Source: Isoetes taiwanensis (taxonomy: Eukaryota > Streptophyta > Lycopodiopsida > Isoetales > Isoetaceae). Taken from it: 64,000 nt of DNA. This document shows, one piece after another, positions 45,516-56,387 of the stretch (positions within the stretch are counted from its first letter, which is position 1; each line of letters starts with the position of its first letter). The position numbers were made by a program, and so were the translations under genes. The stretch spans positions 4,839,183 through 4,903,182 of the forward strand of contig JAJEKV010000026.1 of NCBI GenBank assembly GCA_021234155.1. Reading direction: 5' to 3'. The notes beneath the pieces are model-generated. The model was not told the DNA's origin. It saw only the letters and a program-made list of their open reading frames with translations, and ran no database searches.

Positions 45516-45741
45516 AAAAAAAAATTTAAAAAAAAATTAAAAAAAAATTAAAAAAAAAAAAGGAAAGAATTTTAATAGTTAGTTACAATATCATATACAA
45601 GAGGCGAGTAGTGGCTATCTTTACGTGTTCCCTGTTAGGGGAAAACCCGTATAGCCAATTCTATAACAATACGACCAATATTAGACAATGACATTGAAAG
45701 TTAACGTGAACTAAGAGTTTATAGCACTTACGAATCTATTT

Positions 45742-46017
45742 CTACCGCCGTAACCCAAGTGAGACCGAATTCGTTTGTTTGAAGTTGCCTTGGCGGTCAG
45801 GTGAGGCGATGTTTTTCTTGGAATCCTTTGCACGTTCGAAAGTGATCTGATTGCAAGGAATACAACATGACAAGTTAAATGTCTTATTTCGAATTGAACG
45901 AATGGCAACAAATAACAAATACCTTGATATCTTCCTTATGGACAGATTAAGTGGTTTAGGGACCTTTGACCAATCGCCTCCCAATTTTTTGGCATTCGAC
46001 TTCAATTTTGCAATCAC
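45742..46017 (-). pseudogene. Possible remnant of a CACTA-associated transposase gene (TnpA-like)
   Basis: The minus strand reads VIAKLKSNAKKLGGDWSKVP then KPLNLSIRKISR and meets a donor-like ATCAAGGTATTTG. After CTTGCAATCAG a second open segment begins (ITFERAKDSKKN, or in a neighbouring frame NVQRIPRKTSPHLTAKATSN). Basic, exon-like segments near one end of a CACTA element often derive from the accessory gene. The spacing of Arg, Pro-His and Gly residues loosely recalls the plant En/Spm transposase domain. The match is weak. Confidence 0.3.
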
Positions 46018-46214
46018 TCTTTGCCTTTTCTATAAATCGATAGATTAACACAAAACAAAAGAATAAAAATAAGACTATGACTAGGTCATGTACCTTCTTT
46101 TTCGGGCAACTCCCCATCATCGAAATGAGCCTTCCAAATCTGGATTAGTCGGATTAAAAGCTAGAGTTGGCTAACATACGCTTTTAGGGTTATAAGCTAG
46201 ATTTGGCCACCTCT

Positions 46215-46525
46215 ACCTAAGAATTACAAGAAAAGTCGACTTGGACCTCGAACACCGGTCGCCTCCACTTTTCGTGGTGGAGCCTACCATGCCCTTGAAC
46301 AAGCCACTACAATTTTATTTTAAACCTAAAAATAACAAGTGGTCGTGGACTTGAACCCGCACGTGGCCCTCTCCACTCTAGGTGGAGCCGGTACTGCCGT
46401 GTCCTTGAACAAGCCACTCCTTAACCTAGGAAAAATATATGATCGTAGTGAAGTGGACTTCTAACTGGGTACATGGTCCTCCCCACTCTAGGTGGAGCCG
46501 ACCAGTGCCCTGAACAAGCCACTCC
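46215..46525. repeat. Three-copy ~110-bp repeat inside the CACTA element
   Basis: Three units each contain GTGGACTT..AAC, (C)TCC(A/C)CACTCTAGGTGGAGCC (an internal hairpin, imperfect in the first unit) and CCCTTGAACAAGCCACT. Anchor spacings are 110 and 105 bp. Confidence 0.75.
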
Positions 46526-46654
46526 ATCAATTTTTTTAACCCCGCTTAAAATTATAAAAAATAAAATGCAAGCGCCGATCAACTTACCAAAAGAAGGACG
46601 TGTGTAACAAGATCCTGAGGGTCCAAATCGAAATAGAAAGCAACAAAGAGTTAG

Positions 46655-46995
46655 AAGAATAAGAACAACGGAAAAAAAAGATCGAAGAAGAAACAAAAAA
46701 AAAAAAAAAAGATGAAGAAATAGTAAAACAAGAAAGAAAAAAAAAAAATGAATGAATAAAAGAAGAAGAGAAGGGTGGGAGAAAGAAGAGAAGGGGAAAG
46801 AGGAGAAAAAAGAAATTAGGGGAAGAAAGAGAAGAATGGAAGAAATAAGAGAATGAAATGGAAGAAGATAGAAGAATGGAAGAATGGAAGAATGGAAGAG
46901 TGAAATAAGGGAAGAATCGAAGAAAGAAATGAGGAAAGAAGGAAAAAGAAGAAGAATGCAGAAACAAGAAGAAGAAAAAGAAGGAAAGAGATAGA
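46655..46995. repeat. Purine-rich (A/G) tract of ~340 bp
   Basis: The plus strand is almost entirely A and G, with GAAGAA and GGAAGAATGGAAGAATGG-like repeats and several poly-A runs. The Phe/Ser-rich minus-strand frame (46,967-46,584) is a by-product. Confidence 0.8.
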
Positions 46996-47212
46996 AAAAA
47001 AATTTGAAATCTACACTAAATCATTCAATCCAAAAAACCATTCAATCCAAAAAGCATGATCTACTAACCTTAAAAAAGAGTGCTTGCAAGTCGCTTCAAG
47101 GTCAGAGGCCAAGATCGCCCAAAAATAGTCGATAGAAGGAAGCCTAGGAATGGTCCCGGAAAAGACGGCCCGCGGATCAGTAAAAAACACTGCAATCAAA
47201 AGATGCGACGTA

Positions 47213-47296
47213 ATTTTGAAATCGTATATACGATTTTGAAATCGTATATACGATTTCAAAATCGTATATACGATTTCAAAATCGTATATACGGTTT
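47213..47296. repeat. Four-copy 20-bp palindromic tandem repeat
   Basis: ATCGTATATACGAT occurs three times and once with its last bases changed (ATCGTATATACGGT), at exactly 20-bp spacing. The linkers TTTGAAA or TTCAAAA are themselves mirror images. The unit is self-complementary, so the array can fold into a cruciform. It is directly followed by another ACGTC/GCGACG cluster (47,297-47,345). Confidence 0.85.
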
Positions 47297-47537
47297 AACG
47301 TCGCATGCGACGTGTCCGCGACGTATTTTGTTATAGCGACGTCTAACACTTTTTAATTTTTTGGTGCCTTTTTTTTCATCTGATGGTCATGAAAGTTTGT
47401 CCTTATGCTAATTTGGACATTCCCGAGCCATATATGCGATCCAAAATCACATTCCAACACACCGATTTAACCAATCTACTATTGCTACTACTTACGAATG
47501 TTTGAGCCCAGGGTGGCATGTTTGAGCCCAGGGTGGC

Positions 47538-50500
47538 GGTTTGATAAGTTCTCCTGACGGATGTTGGATTTTTGGCCCTTATCGAGCGAGGCCCCTTGAA
47601 CAAAGGATTCAACGGTCGGATAGGGGAACCGAGATCCGGAGTGTGGTCTTTAGCGTCGGCCCCCCTGGAGCCCGCCAGAAAGGCTGCCTCGAAACTTTTT
47701 AGGGGCTCGCCTCTTGGGGTTCGGACTCTCCCCTCTAATGAGACCGGCCTTGCAAGGTCCTCGCCTTGTTTGACTTGGGCAAGTGTGCCCGGCTCGGTAC
47801 GCCCCAACAACAGTTTACCTTTCGGACCGTTCTAATGCAAACACTTTGATCTAAACCTTGTCCAGAAATTTTGAAAACCTGCCCTGTATGTTGGCGATAA
47901 CTTAGGAAGCCTGCTGACAAAAATCAGAATTTAATTCCGTACTATGCATTAATTACGAATTTATGAATGTCTTGCTATTTTGCAAAAGCCGCCCTTTACT
48001 TCTAAGCGCCTAACGGAGGAGTACAGATCCAAACTCCATTACTCGTCGGTTCCCCTTGCTTCGCGTTCTCAACTGCATCTTATCAGCCAAGTCCCAAGTG
48101 CAAAGGACCAAAACTCGGCACCCAAAACGCAAACCCTGCTAGAACCTGGCAACTCATAGGGTTTACGTTTCGGAGGCTCTATCCTTGTCAGATTCGACTA
48201 GGACCTTCTGGCCCGGTCTTGGCGTAGGGGGTGTTGACGCTTGAGCACGGACCCTAAAACCATCCGAAGCGGCTTGCCCCAAAAGTCCTCCTCCCGGCGG
48301 CCCCCGCGGACGGGCAACTTCCCCTCTCCGAAATCGTGATTCGGCTCTGCCAATGGACTCGGAACGTCGACATTGCCCTGGGGACCAAGTTTCATGGCCA
48401 AAAGACCACCCCTTCTCGAGGTAGCGTCAAACTATCTCATGTCCAACACACTCGTAGTCAATTGGCCTAGGAGGTGGTCAGTCGAATCTTCGCAACGTGG
48501 GGGCGTAAGTGTTTCTTTCTTTTGCAAAACTGACCGGTGCAACTTGGTCTCTAGGGTAATTCGGCCTCCTGATGATGATGTGGCGAAGTCGAATCGCCAT
48601 TCCTCGAGCCTCCGCAATGTCCGAACGACAAAACACTTTGGTTTCTACACGGCCGGCCGCGGGGCGCCAGCGGTTTGATAAGTTCTCACCGGACCGGATG
48701 TTGGATTTTTTGGACCTTATCGAGGCGAGGGCCCTTGAACGAAGGGATTCAACGGCCGGATAGGGGAACCGAGATCCGGAGTGTGGTCTTTAGCGTCACG
48801 CCCCCCAGGGAAGCGCCGCCAGAAAAAGGCCTCGCCTCGAAACTTTTGGGGCTCGCCTCACGGGTCCGGACTCTCCCCTCTAATGAGGTGGCCTTGCAAG
48901 GTCCCGCCTTGTTTGACTTGGGCAAGTGTGCCAGCTCGGCTGCCCAACAACAGGCTGCCCGGACCGTTCTAATGCAAACACTTTGATCTAAACCTTGTCC
49001 GGAAATTTTGAAAACTGGCCTGTATGTTGGCGATGACTTAGGAAGCCTGCTGACAAAAAATCAGAATTTAATTCCGTACTATGCATTAATTACGAATTTA
49101 TGAATGTCTTGCTACTGCAAAAGCTGCCCTTTACTTCTAACTGCCACAACAGGAGGAGTACAGATCCAAACTCCATTCCCGGTTCCCCTTTGCTTCGCGT
49201 TCTCAACTCATCTTATCAGCCAAGTCCCAAGTGCAAAGGACCAAAACTCGGCACCCAAAACGCAAACCCTGCTAGAACCTGGCAACTCATAGGGTTTACG
49301 TTTCGGAGGCTCTATCCTTGTCAGATTCGACTAGGACCTTGCGCCGTGTCTTGACGTAGAGGGGGGGTGTTGACGCCAGAGCACGGACCCTAAAAACCAT
49401 CCGGAAGCAGCTTGCCCCAAAAGTCCTCTCCCGAAGGCCCTGGCGACGGACGGGCAACTTCCCCTCTCCTGAATCGTGATTCGGCTCTGCCAATGGACTC
49501 GAACGTCGACATTGCCCCGGGGACCAAGTTTCATGGCCAAAAGACCACCCCTTCTCGAGGTAGCGTCAAACTATCTCATGTCCAACACACTCGTGGTCAA
49601 TTGGCCTAGGAGGTGGGCCGCCGAATCTTTTTAGCGTAGGGCGTAAGTGTTTCTTTCTTTTGCAAAACTGACCGGTGCAACTTGGTCTCTAGGGTAATTC
49701 GGTCTCCTGACGATGTGGCTAAGTCGAATCGCCATTCCGGAAACTCCGCGAATGTCCGAACGACAAAACACTTTGGTTTCTACACCTACGACCGCAGACG
49801 CTTCAGCGGTTTGATAAGTTCTCACGGATGGATGTTGGATTTTCTTGGACCTTATCGAGGACAGGGGCCCTTGAACGAAGGATTCAAATCTGGCCGGATA
49901 GGGGAACCGAGATCCGGAGTGTGGTCTTTAGCGTCGACCCCACAGGGGCCGCCGCCGGAAAGGCTGCCTCGAAACTTTTGGGGCTCGCCTCACGGGGTCC
50001 TGACTCTCCCCTCTAATGAGGTGGCCTTGCAAGGTCCCGCCTTGTTTGACTTGGGCAAGTGTGTGTGCCAGCTCGGTCGCCTAACAACGAAGCTGCCCCG
50101 ACCGTTCTAATGCAAACACTTTGATCTAAACCTTGTCCGGAAATTTTGAAAACCGCCTCAGTATGTTGGCGATGACTTAGGAAGCCTGCGACAAAAATCA
50201 GAATTTAATTCCGTACTATGCATTAATTACGAATTTATGAATGTCTTGCTACCGCAAAAGCGCCCTTTACTTCTAACTCGCCACAACGGAGGAGTACAGA
50301 TCCAAACTCCATTCCGCCGGTTCCCCTTGCTTCGCGTTTCAATCAGCATCTTATCGGCCAAGTCCCAAGTGCAAAGGACTAAAACTTCGGCACCCAAAAC
50401 GCAAAACCCCGCTAGAACACGGCAACTCATAGGGTTTACGTTTGGAGGCTCTATCCTTGTCGATTCGACTAGGACCTTGCGCCGCGTCTTGGCGTAGAGG

Positions 50501-53500
50501 GGGTGTTGGCGCCAAGCACGGACCCTAAAAAACCATCCGGAAGCGGCTTGCCCCAAAAGTCCTCTCCCCGGCCACCCGGGCGGGACGGGCAACTTCCCCT
50601 CTCCGGAATCGTGATTCGGCTCTGCCAATGGACTCGGAACGTCGACATTGCCCTGGTGACCAAGTTTCATGGCCAAAAGACCACCCCTTCTCGAGGTAGC
50701 GTCAAACTATCTCATGTCCAACACACTTTCGTAGTCAATTGGCCTAGGAGGTGGGCAGCCGAATCTTTTTAACGTGGGGCGTAAGTGTTTCTTTCTTTTG
50801 CAAAACTGACCGTGCAACTTGGTCTCTAGGGTAATTTCGGCCTCCCGGATGATGTGGCAAAGTTGAATCGCCATTCTGGAGCCTCCGCAATGTCCGAACG
50901 ACAAAACACTTTGGTTTCTACACGGCCGACCGCGGGGCGCCAGCCGGTTTGATAAGTTCTCCCGCGGACGGATGTTGGATTTTTGGACCTTATCGGAGGC
51001 AGGGGCCTTGAGCGAAGGATTCAACGGCCGGGATAGGGGAACCGAGATCCGGAGTGTGGTCTTTAGCGTCACGGCCCCACAGGGAGGAGCCGCCAGAAAG
51101 GGCTGCCTCTGGAAACTTTTTTGGGGCTCGCCTCACGGGGTCCGAACTCTCCCCTCTAATGAGGTGGCCTTGCAAGGTCCTGGCCTTGTTTGACTTGGGC
51201 AAGTGTGCCAGGCTTCGGCTGCCCAACAACAAAGCTGCCCGACCGTTCTAATGCAAACACTTTGATCTAAACCTTGTCCAACATTTTGAAAACTGGCCTC
51301 AGATGTTGGCGATGACTTAGGAAGCCCTCTTGACAAAAAAATCAGAATTTAATTCCGTACTATGCATTAATTACGATTTATGAATGTCTTGCTCTTGCAA
51401 AAGTCGCCCTTTACTTCTAACCGCCTGGCGGAGGAGTACAGATCAAACTCCATTCCGCCGGTTCCCCTTGCTTCGTTCTCAATCAGATCTTATCAGCCAA
51501 GTCCCAAGTGCAAAGGACCAAAACTTGGCACCCAAAACGCAAACCCCGCTAGAACACGGCAACTCATAGGGTTTACGTTTGAGGCTCTATCCTTGTCGAT
51601 TCGACTAGGACCTTTGCGCCGTCTTGGCGTAGGGGGTGTTGATGCCGAGCACCGGACCCTAAAACCATCCGGAAGCAGCTTGCCCCAAAAGTCCTCTCCC
51701 GGGCCACCCCGGCGGGCGGGCAACTTCCCTCTCCTAATCGTGATTCGCTCGCCAATGGACTCGAACGTCGACATTGCCCCGGGGACCAAGTTTCATGGCC
51801 AAAAGACCACCCCTTCTCGAGGTAGCGTCAAACTATCTCATGTCCAACACACTCGTAGTCAATTGGCCTAGGAGGTGGGCTGTCGAATCTTTACGTAGGG
51901 CGTAGTGTTTCTTTCTTTTTGCAAAACCGACCGGTACAACTTGGTCTCTAGGGTAATTTCGGCCTCCCTGACGATGTGGCGAAGTCGAATCGCCATTCCG
52001 AACCTCTCCGAATGTCCAACGACAAAACACTTTGGTTTCTACACCTGGCCGACCGCGGGGCGCCAGCGGTTTGATAAGTTCTCGACGGGACGGATGTTGG
52101 ATTTTTTGGACCTTATCGAGGCAGGGCCCTTGAACGAAGGATTCAAATCGGTCGGATAGGGGAACCGAGATCCGAGAGTGTGGTCTTTAGCGCACTGCCC
52201 CCGGTGGAGCCGCCAGAAAGGCGCCTCGGGGAAACTTTTTGGGGCTCGCCTCACGGGGTCTGGACTCTCCCCTCTAATGAGGTGGCCTTTGCAAGGTCCC
52301 CGCCTTGTTTGACTTGGGCAAGTGTGCGGCTGCGGCCCAACAACAACAGCTGCCCGGGGACCGTTCTAATGCAAACACTTTGATCTAAACCTTGTCCTAA
52401 CATTTTGAAAACTGGCCTCAGAGTATGTTGGCGATGACTTAGGAAGCCTGCTGACAAAAAATCAGAATTTAATTCCGTACTATGCATTAATTACGAATTT
52501 ATGAATGTCTTGCTACTTTGCAAAAGGCGCCCTTTACTTCTAACCGCCACAACGGGAGGAGTACGGATCAAACTCCATTCCGTCCCGTTCCCCTTGCTTC
52601 CGCGTTCTCAATCGCATCTTATCGGCCAAGTCCCAAGTGCAAAGGACCAAAACTTCGGCACCCAAAACGCCAAACCCCGCTAGAACCCGGCAACTCATAG
52701 GGTTTACGTTTGGAGGCTCTATCCTTGTCGGATTCGACTAGGACCTTTGCGCCGTGTCTTGGCGTAGGGGGGTGTTGGCGCCGAGAGCACGGACCCTAAA
52801 ACCACACAAGCGACTTGCCCCAAAAGTCCTCTCCCGAAGGCCACGGCAACGGGCGGGCAACTTCCCTCTCCTGGAATCGTGATTCGCTCGCCAATGGACT
52901 CGAACGTCGACATTGCTTGTTTGGGGACCAAGTTTCATGGCCAAAAGACCACCCCTTCTCGGTGTAGCGTCAAACTATCTCATGTCCAACACACTCGTAG
53001 TCAATTGGCCTAGGAGGTGGTCGTCCGAATCTTTTAGCGTGAGGCGTAAGTGTGTTTCTTTCTTTTTGCAAAACCGACCGTGCAACTTGGTCTCTAGGGT
53101 AATTCGGCCTCCCGGGATGATGTGGCTAAGTCGAATCGCCATTCCGGAACCTCCGCAATGTCCGAACGACAAAACACTTTGGTTTCTACGCACTTGACCC
53201 GCAGGGGCCAGCGGTTTGATAAGTTCTCACGGACGGATGTTGGATTTTTGGACCTTATCGGCCGGGGCTCTTGAACGAAGGATTCAATGGCGGGATAGGG
53301 GAACCGAGATCCCCAGAGTGTGGTCTTTAGCGTCTGCCCCCGTGGGAGCTACCGCCAAAAAGGTCGCCTCGGGAAACTTTGGGGCTCGCCTCCGGGTCCG
53401 ACTCTCCCCTCTAATGAGGTGGCCTTGCAAGGTCCCCGCCTTGTTTGACTTGGGCAAGTGTGCCATTTCGGTTTGCTTAACAACAAAGCTGCCCGGACCG

Positions 53501-54779
53501 TTCTAATGCAAACACTTTGATCTAAACCTTGTCCGGAAATTTTGAAAACTGGCTGTATGTTGGCGATGACTTAGGAAGCCTCTTTGACAAAAATCAGAAT
53601 TTAATTCCGTACTATGCATTAATTACGAATTTATGAATGTCTTGCTACGCAAAAGTCGCCCTTTACTTCTAACTGCCACAACGGGAGGAGTACAGATCCA
53701 AACTCCATTCCGTCAGTTCCCCTTGCTTCGCGTTCTCAACTGCATCTTATCGGCCAAGTCCCAAGTGCAAAGGACCAAAACTCGGCACCCAAAACGCAAA
53801 CCCTGCTAGAACCTGGCAACTCATAGGGTTTACGTTTGGAGGCTCTATCCTTGTCGATTCGACTAGGACCTTTGCGCCGTGTCTTGGCGTGGGGGGGTGT
53901 TGGCGCCCGAGCATGGACCCTAAAACCATCCGGAAGCAACTTGCCCCAAAAAGTCCTCTCCGAAGGCCCCGGCGACGGACGAGCAACTTCCCTCTCCTCG
54001 AATGCCGTGATTCGCTCGCCAATGGACTCGGAACATCGACATTGCCCTGGGGACCAAGTTTCATGGCCAAAAGACCACCCCTTCTCGAGGTAGCGTCAAA
54101 CTATCTCATGTCCAACACACTCGTAGTCAATTGGCCTAGGAGGTGGGCATCGAATCTTTTGCAACGTTAGGGCGAAGTGTTTCTTTCTTTTGCAAACCGA
54201 CCGGGTGCAACTTGGTCTCTAGGGTAATTCGGCCTCCCTGACGATGTGGCGAAAGTCGAATCGCCATTCCGAGCCTCCGCAATGTCCGAACGACAAAACA
54301 CTTTGGTTTCTACACGCGGCCGACCGCTAGGGCGCTTGCGGTTTTGATAAGTTCTCCCGACCGGATATTGGATTTTTTTGACCTTATCGAGCGGGGCCCT
54401 TGAACGAAAGATTCAACGGTCGGATAGGGGAACCGAGATCCGGAGTGTGGTCTTTAGCGTCACGACCCCTCCGAGGGACCGCCAGAAAGGCTGCCTCGGG
54501 AAACTTTTGTGGCTCGCCTCTTGGGGTTCGGACTCTCCCTTCGATGAGGCGACCTTGCAAGGTCCTCGCCTTGTTTGACTTGGGCAAGTGTGCCCTACCG
54601 CCCAACAACAAAGTTTGCCTTACCGTACTAATGCAAACACTTTGATCTAAACCTTGTGCGGAAATTTTGAAAACGGCATGTATGCGTTGGCGATGACTTA
54701 AAAAGCCTGCTGACACAAAAAATCAGAATTTAATTCCTTACTATGCATTAATTACGAATTTATGAATGTCTTGCTCTTG
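47538..54779. repeat. Tandem array of a ~1.13-kb unit (six full copies plus a partial seventh)
   Basis: Taking GGTTTGATAAGTTCTC as anchor, copies start at 47,538, 48,672, 49,808, 50,946, 52,068, 53,213 and 54,340 (spacings 1134, 1136, 1138, 1122, 1145, 1127). Each contains GTGTGGTCTTTAGCG, GAGGTGGCCTTGCAAGG (or close), GCAAACACTTTGATCTAAAC, TACTATGCATTAATTACG, CAAGTCCCAAGTGCAAAGGA, ATAGGGTTTACGTTT, CCAAGTTTCATGGCC and TTGGTCTCTAGGGTAAT in order. AT-rich blocks are almost invariant between copies. Differences are mostly 1-4-base indels in short C/G-rich spots. Open frames on both strands shift from copy to copy, so no encoded protein is supported. Confidence 0.9.
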
Positions 54780-54780
54780 C

Positions 54781-55255
54781 TAACAACAGTTTACCTAGAC
54801 CGTTCAATGCTACCTATTTGATCAGAACTTTATCCGGAAATTCTAAAATTTGCCTCGTATCTTTGGGGATGACATAGGAAGCCAACCCGACAAAAATCGT
54901 AATTTAATTCCATACCATGCATTAATTACGAATTTATGAAGCATGAATGCAAAAGAACGCATAACTAAAAAATTTCGCATCGAAAAAAGGTGGAATTTTG
55001 ACAAAGCGGTGCAACGTCTTGGTCAAGGACATGAGAAAAACATTTCACTAGGATATGCACCGTGTTGGTGCACGATGAAATAGCTCGAAGTCTTCCGAGC
55101 TCACATGCCGCCACAAAAGTTCTCTTCACGAAGGCCACGGCGATGGGCGAGCAATTTCCTCTCTCAAAACCATGATTTGGCTCTTCCAATGGACTCGAAT
55201 ATCGACATTACCACGGGACCAACTTTAGGGGCGGAAGACCACCCTTGTTCTCCAA
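54781..55255. repeat. Divergent, shortened copy of the 1.13-kb unit
   Basis: After the array ends, the unit restarts in diverged form: TTTACCTAGACCGTTCAATG, ATTTGATCAGAACTTTATCC, CCATGCATTAATTACGAATT, then AAAAGTTCTCTTCACGAAGG and GACTCGAATATCGACATTAC. The order matches the array but about half of the unit is missing and substitutions are spread evenly. It is probably an older copy at the array edge. Confidence 0.75.
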
Positions 55256-55261
55256 AAGAAC

Positions 55262-55530
55262 AAAGTACACTAGGCGTCCGGCGAGGCGTCCGTAGCGGCG
55301 ATCGCGTCCGCGACGTCCGTCGCCGCACGCGGCGTCCGCGTCGCTACAAAAGTGACGCCGCAGCGATGCGGCGTGGTGCACCCGGCGTGGCGGATCCGCC
55401 CGCGTCATGGTGTCGACGTCGCACCACCGCCGCATGCGGCGTGTCTGCGGCGTGACGTCGCATTGACGTCGCATGGTCACGTTATTTGCGACGTCACGTC
55501 GCACAGACGTCGCAAGCCCACGTCGCTAAA
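55262..55530. repeat. Right subterminal CG-rich repeats of the CACTA element
   Basis: About 270 bp of densely spaced GCGTCC, CGACGTC, GCGGCGT and complementary words, mirroring the left side. A (GCGACGT)-like set directly precedes the terminal repeat. Confidence 0.7.
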
Positions 55531-55549
55531 TGTCCATTCTCTTGTTGTG
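55520..55549 (-). repeat. Right terminal inverted repeat of the CACTA element
   Basis: Read on the minus strand: CACAACAAGAGAATGGACAT, then TTAGCGACGT. Complement of the left end with about four mismatches. Confidence 0.8.
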
Positions 55550-55552
55550 ACA
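55550..55552. other. Right target-site duplication (ACA) of the CACTA element
   Basis: Same three bases as 45,251-45,253. Confidence 0.75.
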
Positions 55553-56387
55553 TTCCCTCTAGCCCCGTTATGTGGTGCTGAGTCACATCATAGCCTCGAT
55601 AGCCTGGTGGGCTCCTATGCACAGGCCGCAACTAATAGAAACTAAGGGATCTACTCTAGGAGCATACTACATATGGCCCTAGGTCTCTACCCCCCTTCCC
55701 AATACAAGAGGAGCAACATGATCAACCATCATCACATAGTCATCATATCATGAGAATAATCATAAGAAGAACATCTTAACCTAATCATACAAATCTAACT
55801 AATGGTTAGGGTTCCTTGATTAGGGTTCAAGATGTTGAATGTGGGTTCTAGGATGGCTCTACTCTAGATACAAGATACTAGCACATCTGGAATGCTAATT
55901 CCAGATGAGCTATCACAACTACTACCCTATGTACCTCTCGATGCTCTCCCTCGGATCCGGTGTGCCTCCATGGTCTTGACTCACGTGATCTTGCTCTTGC
56001 TCCAAGAACGAGTCTACCTGGGCCGGAAATTTCGCACCCGATCTATGCCACAAAGACAAGCGATGTTCAAAGCGGGGTTTTGAGTAGGTGAGTCTCTGGG
56101 TGCTAGGGCTGGAAAGAGGCCTAGGGTTAGGGTTCCAGCCTATATAAGTTAGGTCCACCTAGGATGCCACGTGGCACCAATCGGGTGAGTCTCGTGTGGC
56201 GGTTGCCCAATAGGTTAAGGCCACGTGGAAAATGGTCTTAACCTAAGGTTGGCTAAGTTATATGAATAACTTAGTCATGCCCCCCTAGTGCCACAATCTA
56301 TGGTATACAAGGCTATGAAGATAGACTTGTATAGTGATTTGTCGAGGGAATATACGTATTCATAGCGTATATTCCCCTGGAACGTCA
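55553..56387 (-). mobile_element. Presumed chromovirus 3' LTR, proximal part
   Basis: On the minus strand a purine tract (CCTAAGGGGGGGAGAATA, 56,404-56,388) directly precedes TGACGTTCCAGGGGAATATA. This is the usual arrangement of polypurine tract and TG start of a 3' LTR. The preceding GAGGACAGCATTGTCC resembles the GAGGACA...GGGGGGA motif often found before 3' LTRs of plant chromoviruses. The block continues to the CACTA insertion. Confidence 0.5.

Larger units (their letters stand above)
45254..55549. mobile_element. CACTA-type DNA transposon, 10.3 kb, filled with a 1.13-kb tandem array
   Basis: The left end reads CACAACAAGAAAAGGGTCAT, then TTAGCGGCGT. The right end inverted reads CACAACAAGAGAATGGACAT, then TTAGCGACGT. 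This is a 28-30-bp terminal inverted repeat with four mismatches, starting with a CACTA-like CACAA and followed by the AAGAAAA typical of plant CACTA ends. A 3-bp duplication (ACA) flanks it. Both ends carry CG-rich subterminal repeats built on ACGTC/GCGTC words, again typical of CACTA elements, where they bind the accessory transposase. Inside are a possible broken TnpA-like exon pair (45.74-46.02 kb), a 110-bp triplicated repeat, a long purine tract, a 20-bp palindromic array and the 1.13-kb tandem array. No TnpD-type transposase was seen, so it must have moved in trans. Confidence 0.8.

Noticed and set aside
46421-46967. Phe/Ser-rich minus-strand ORFs
   Set aside because: They read the complement of a purine tract; composition-driven.
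47403-54716. Numerous ORFs across the 1.13-kb array as captured genes
   Set aside because: Frames change strand and phase from copy to copy and none stays conserved, as would be expected for coding sequence.
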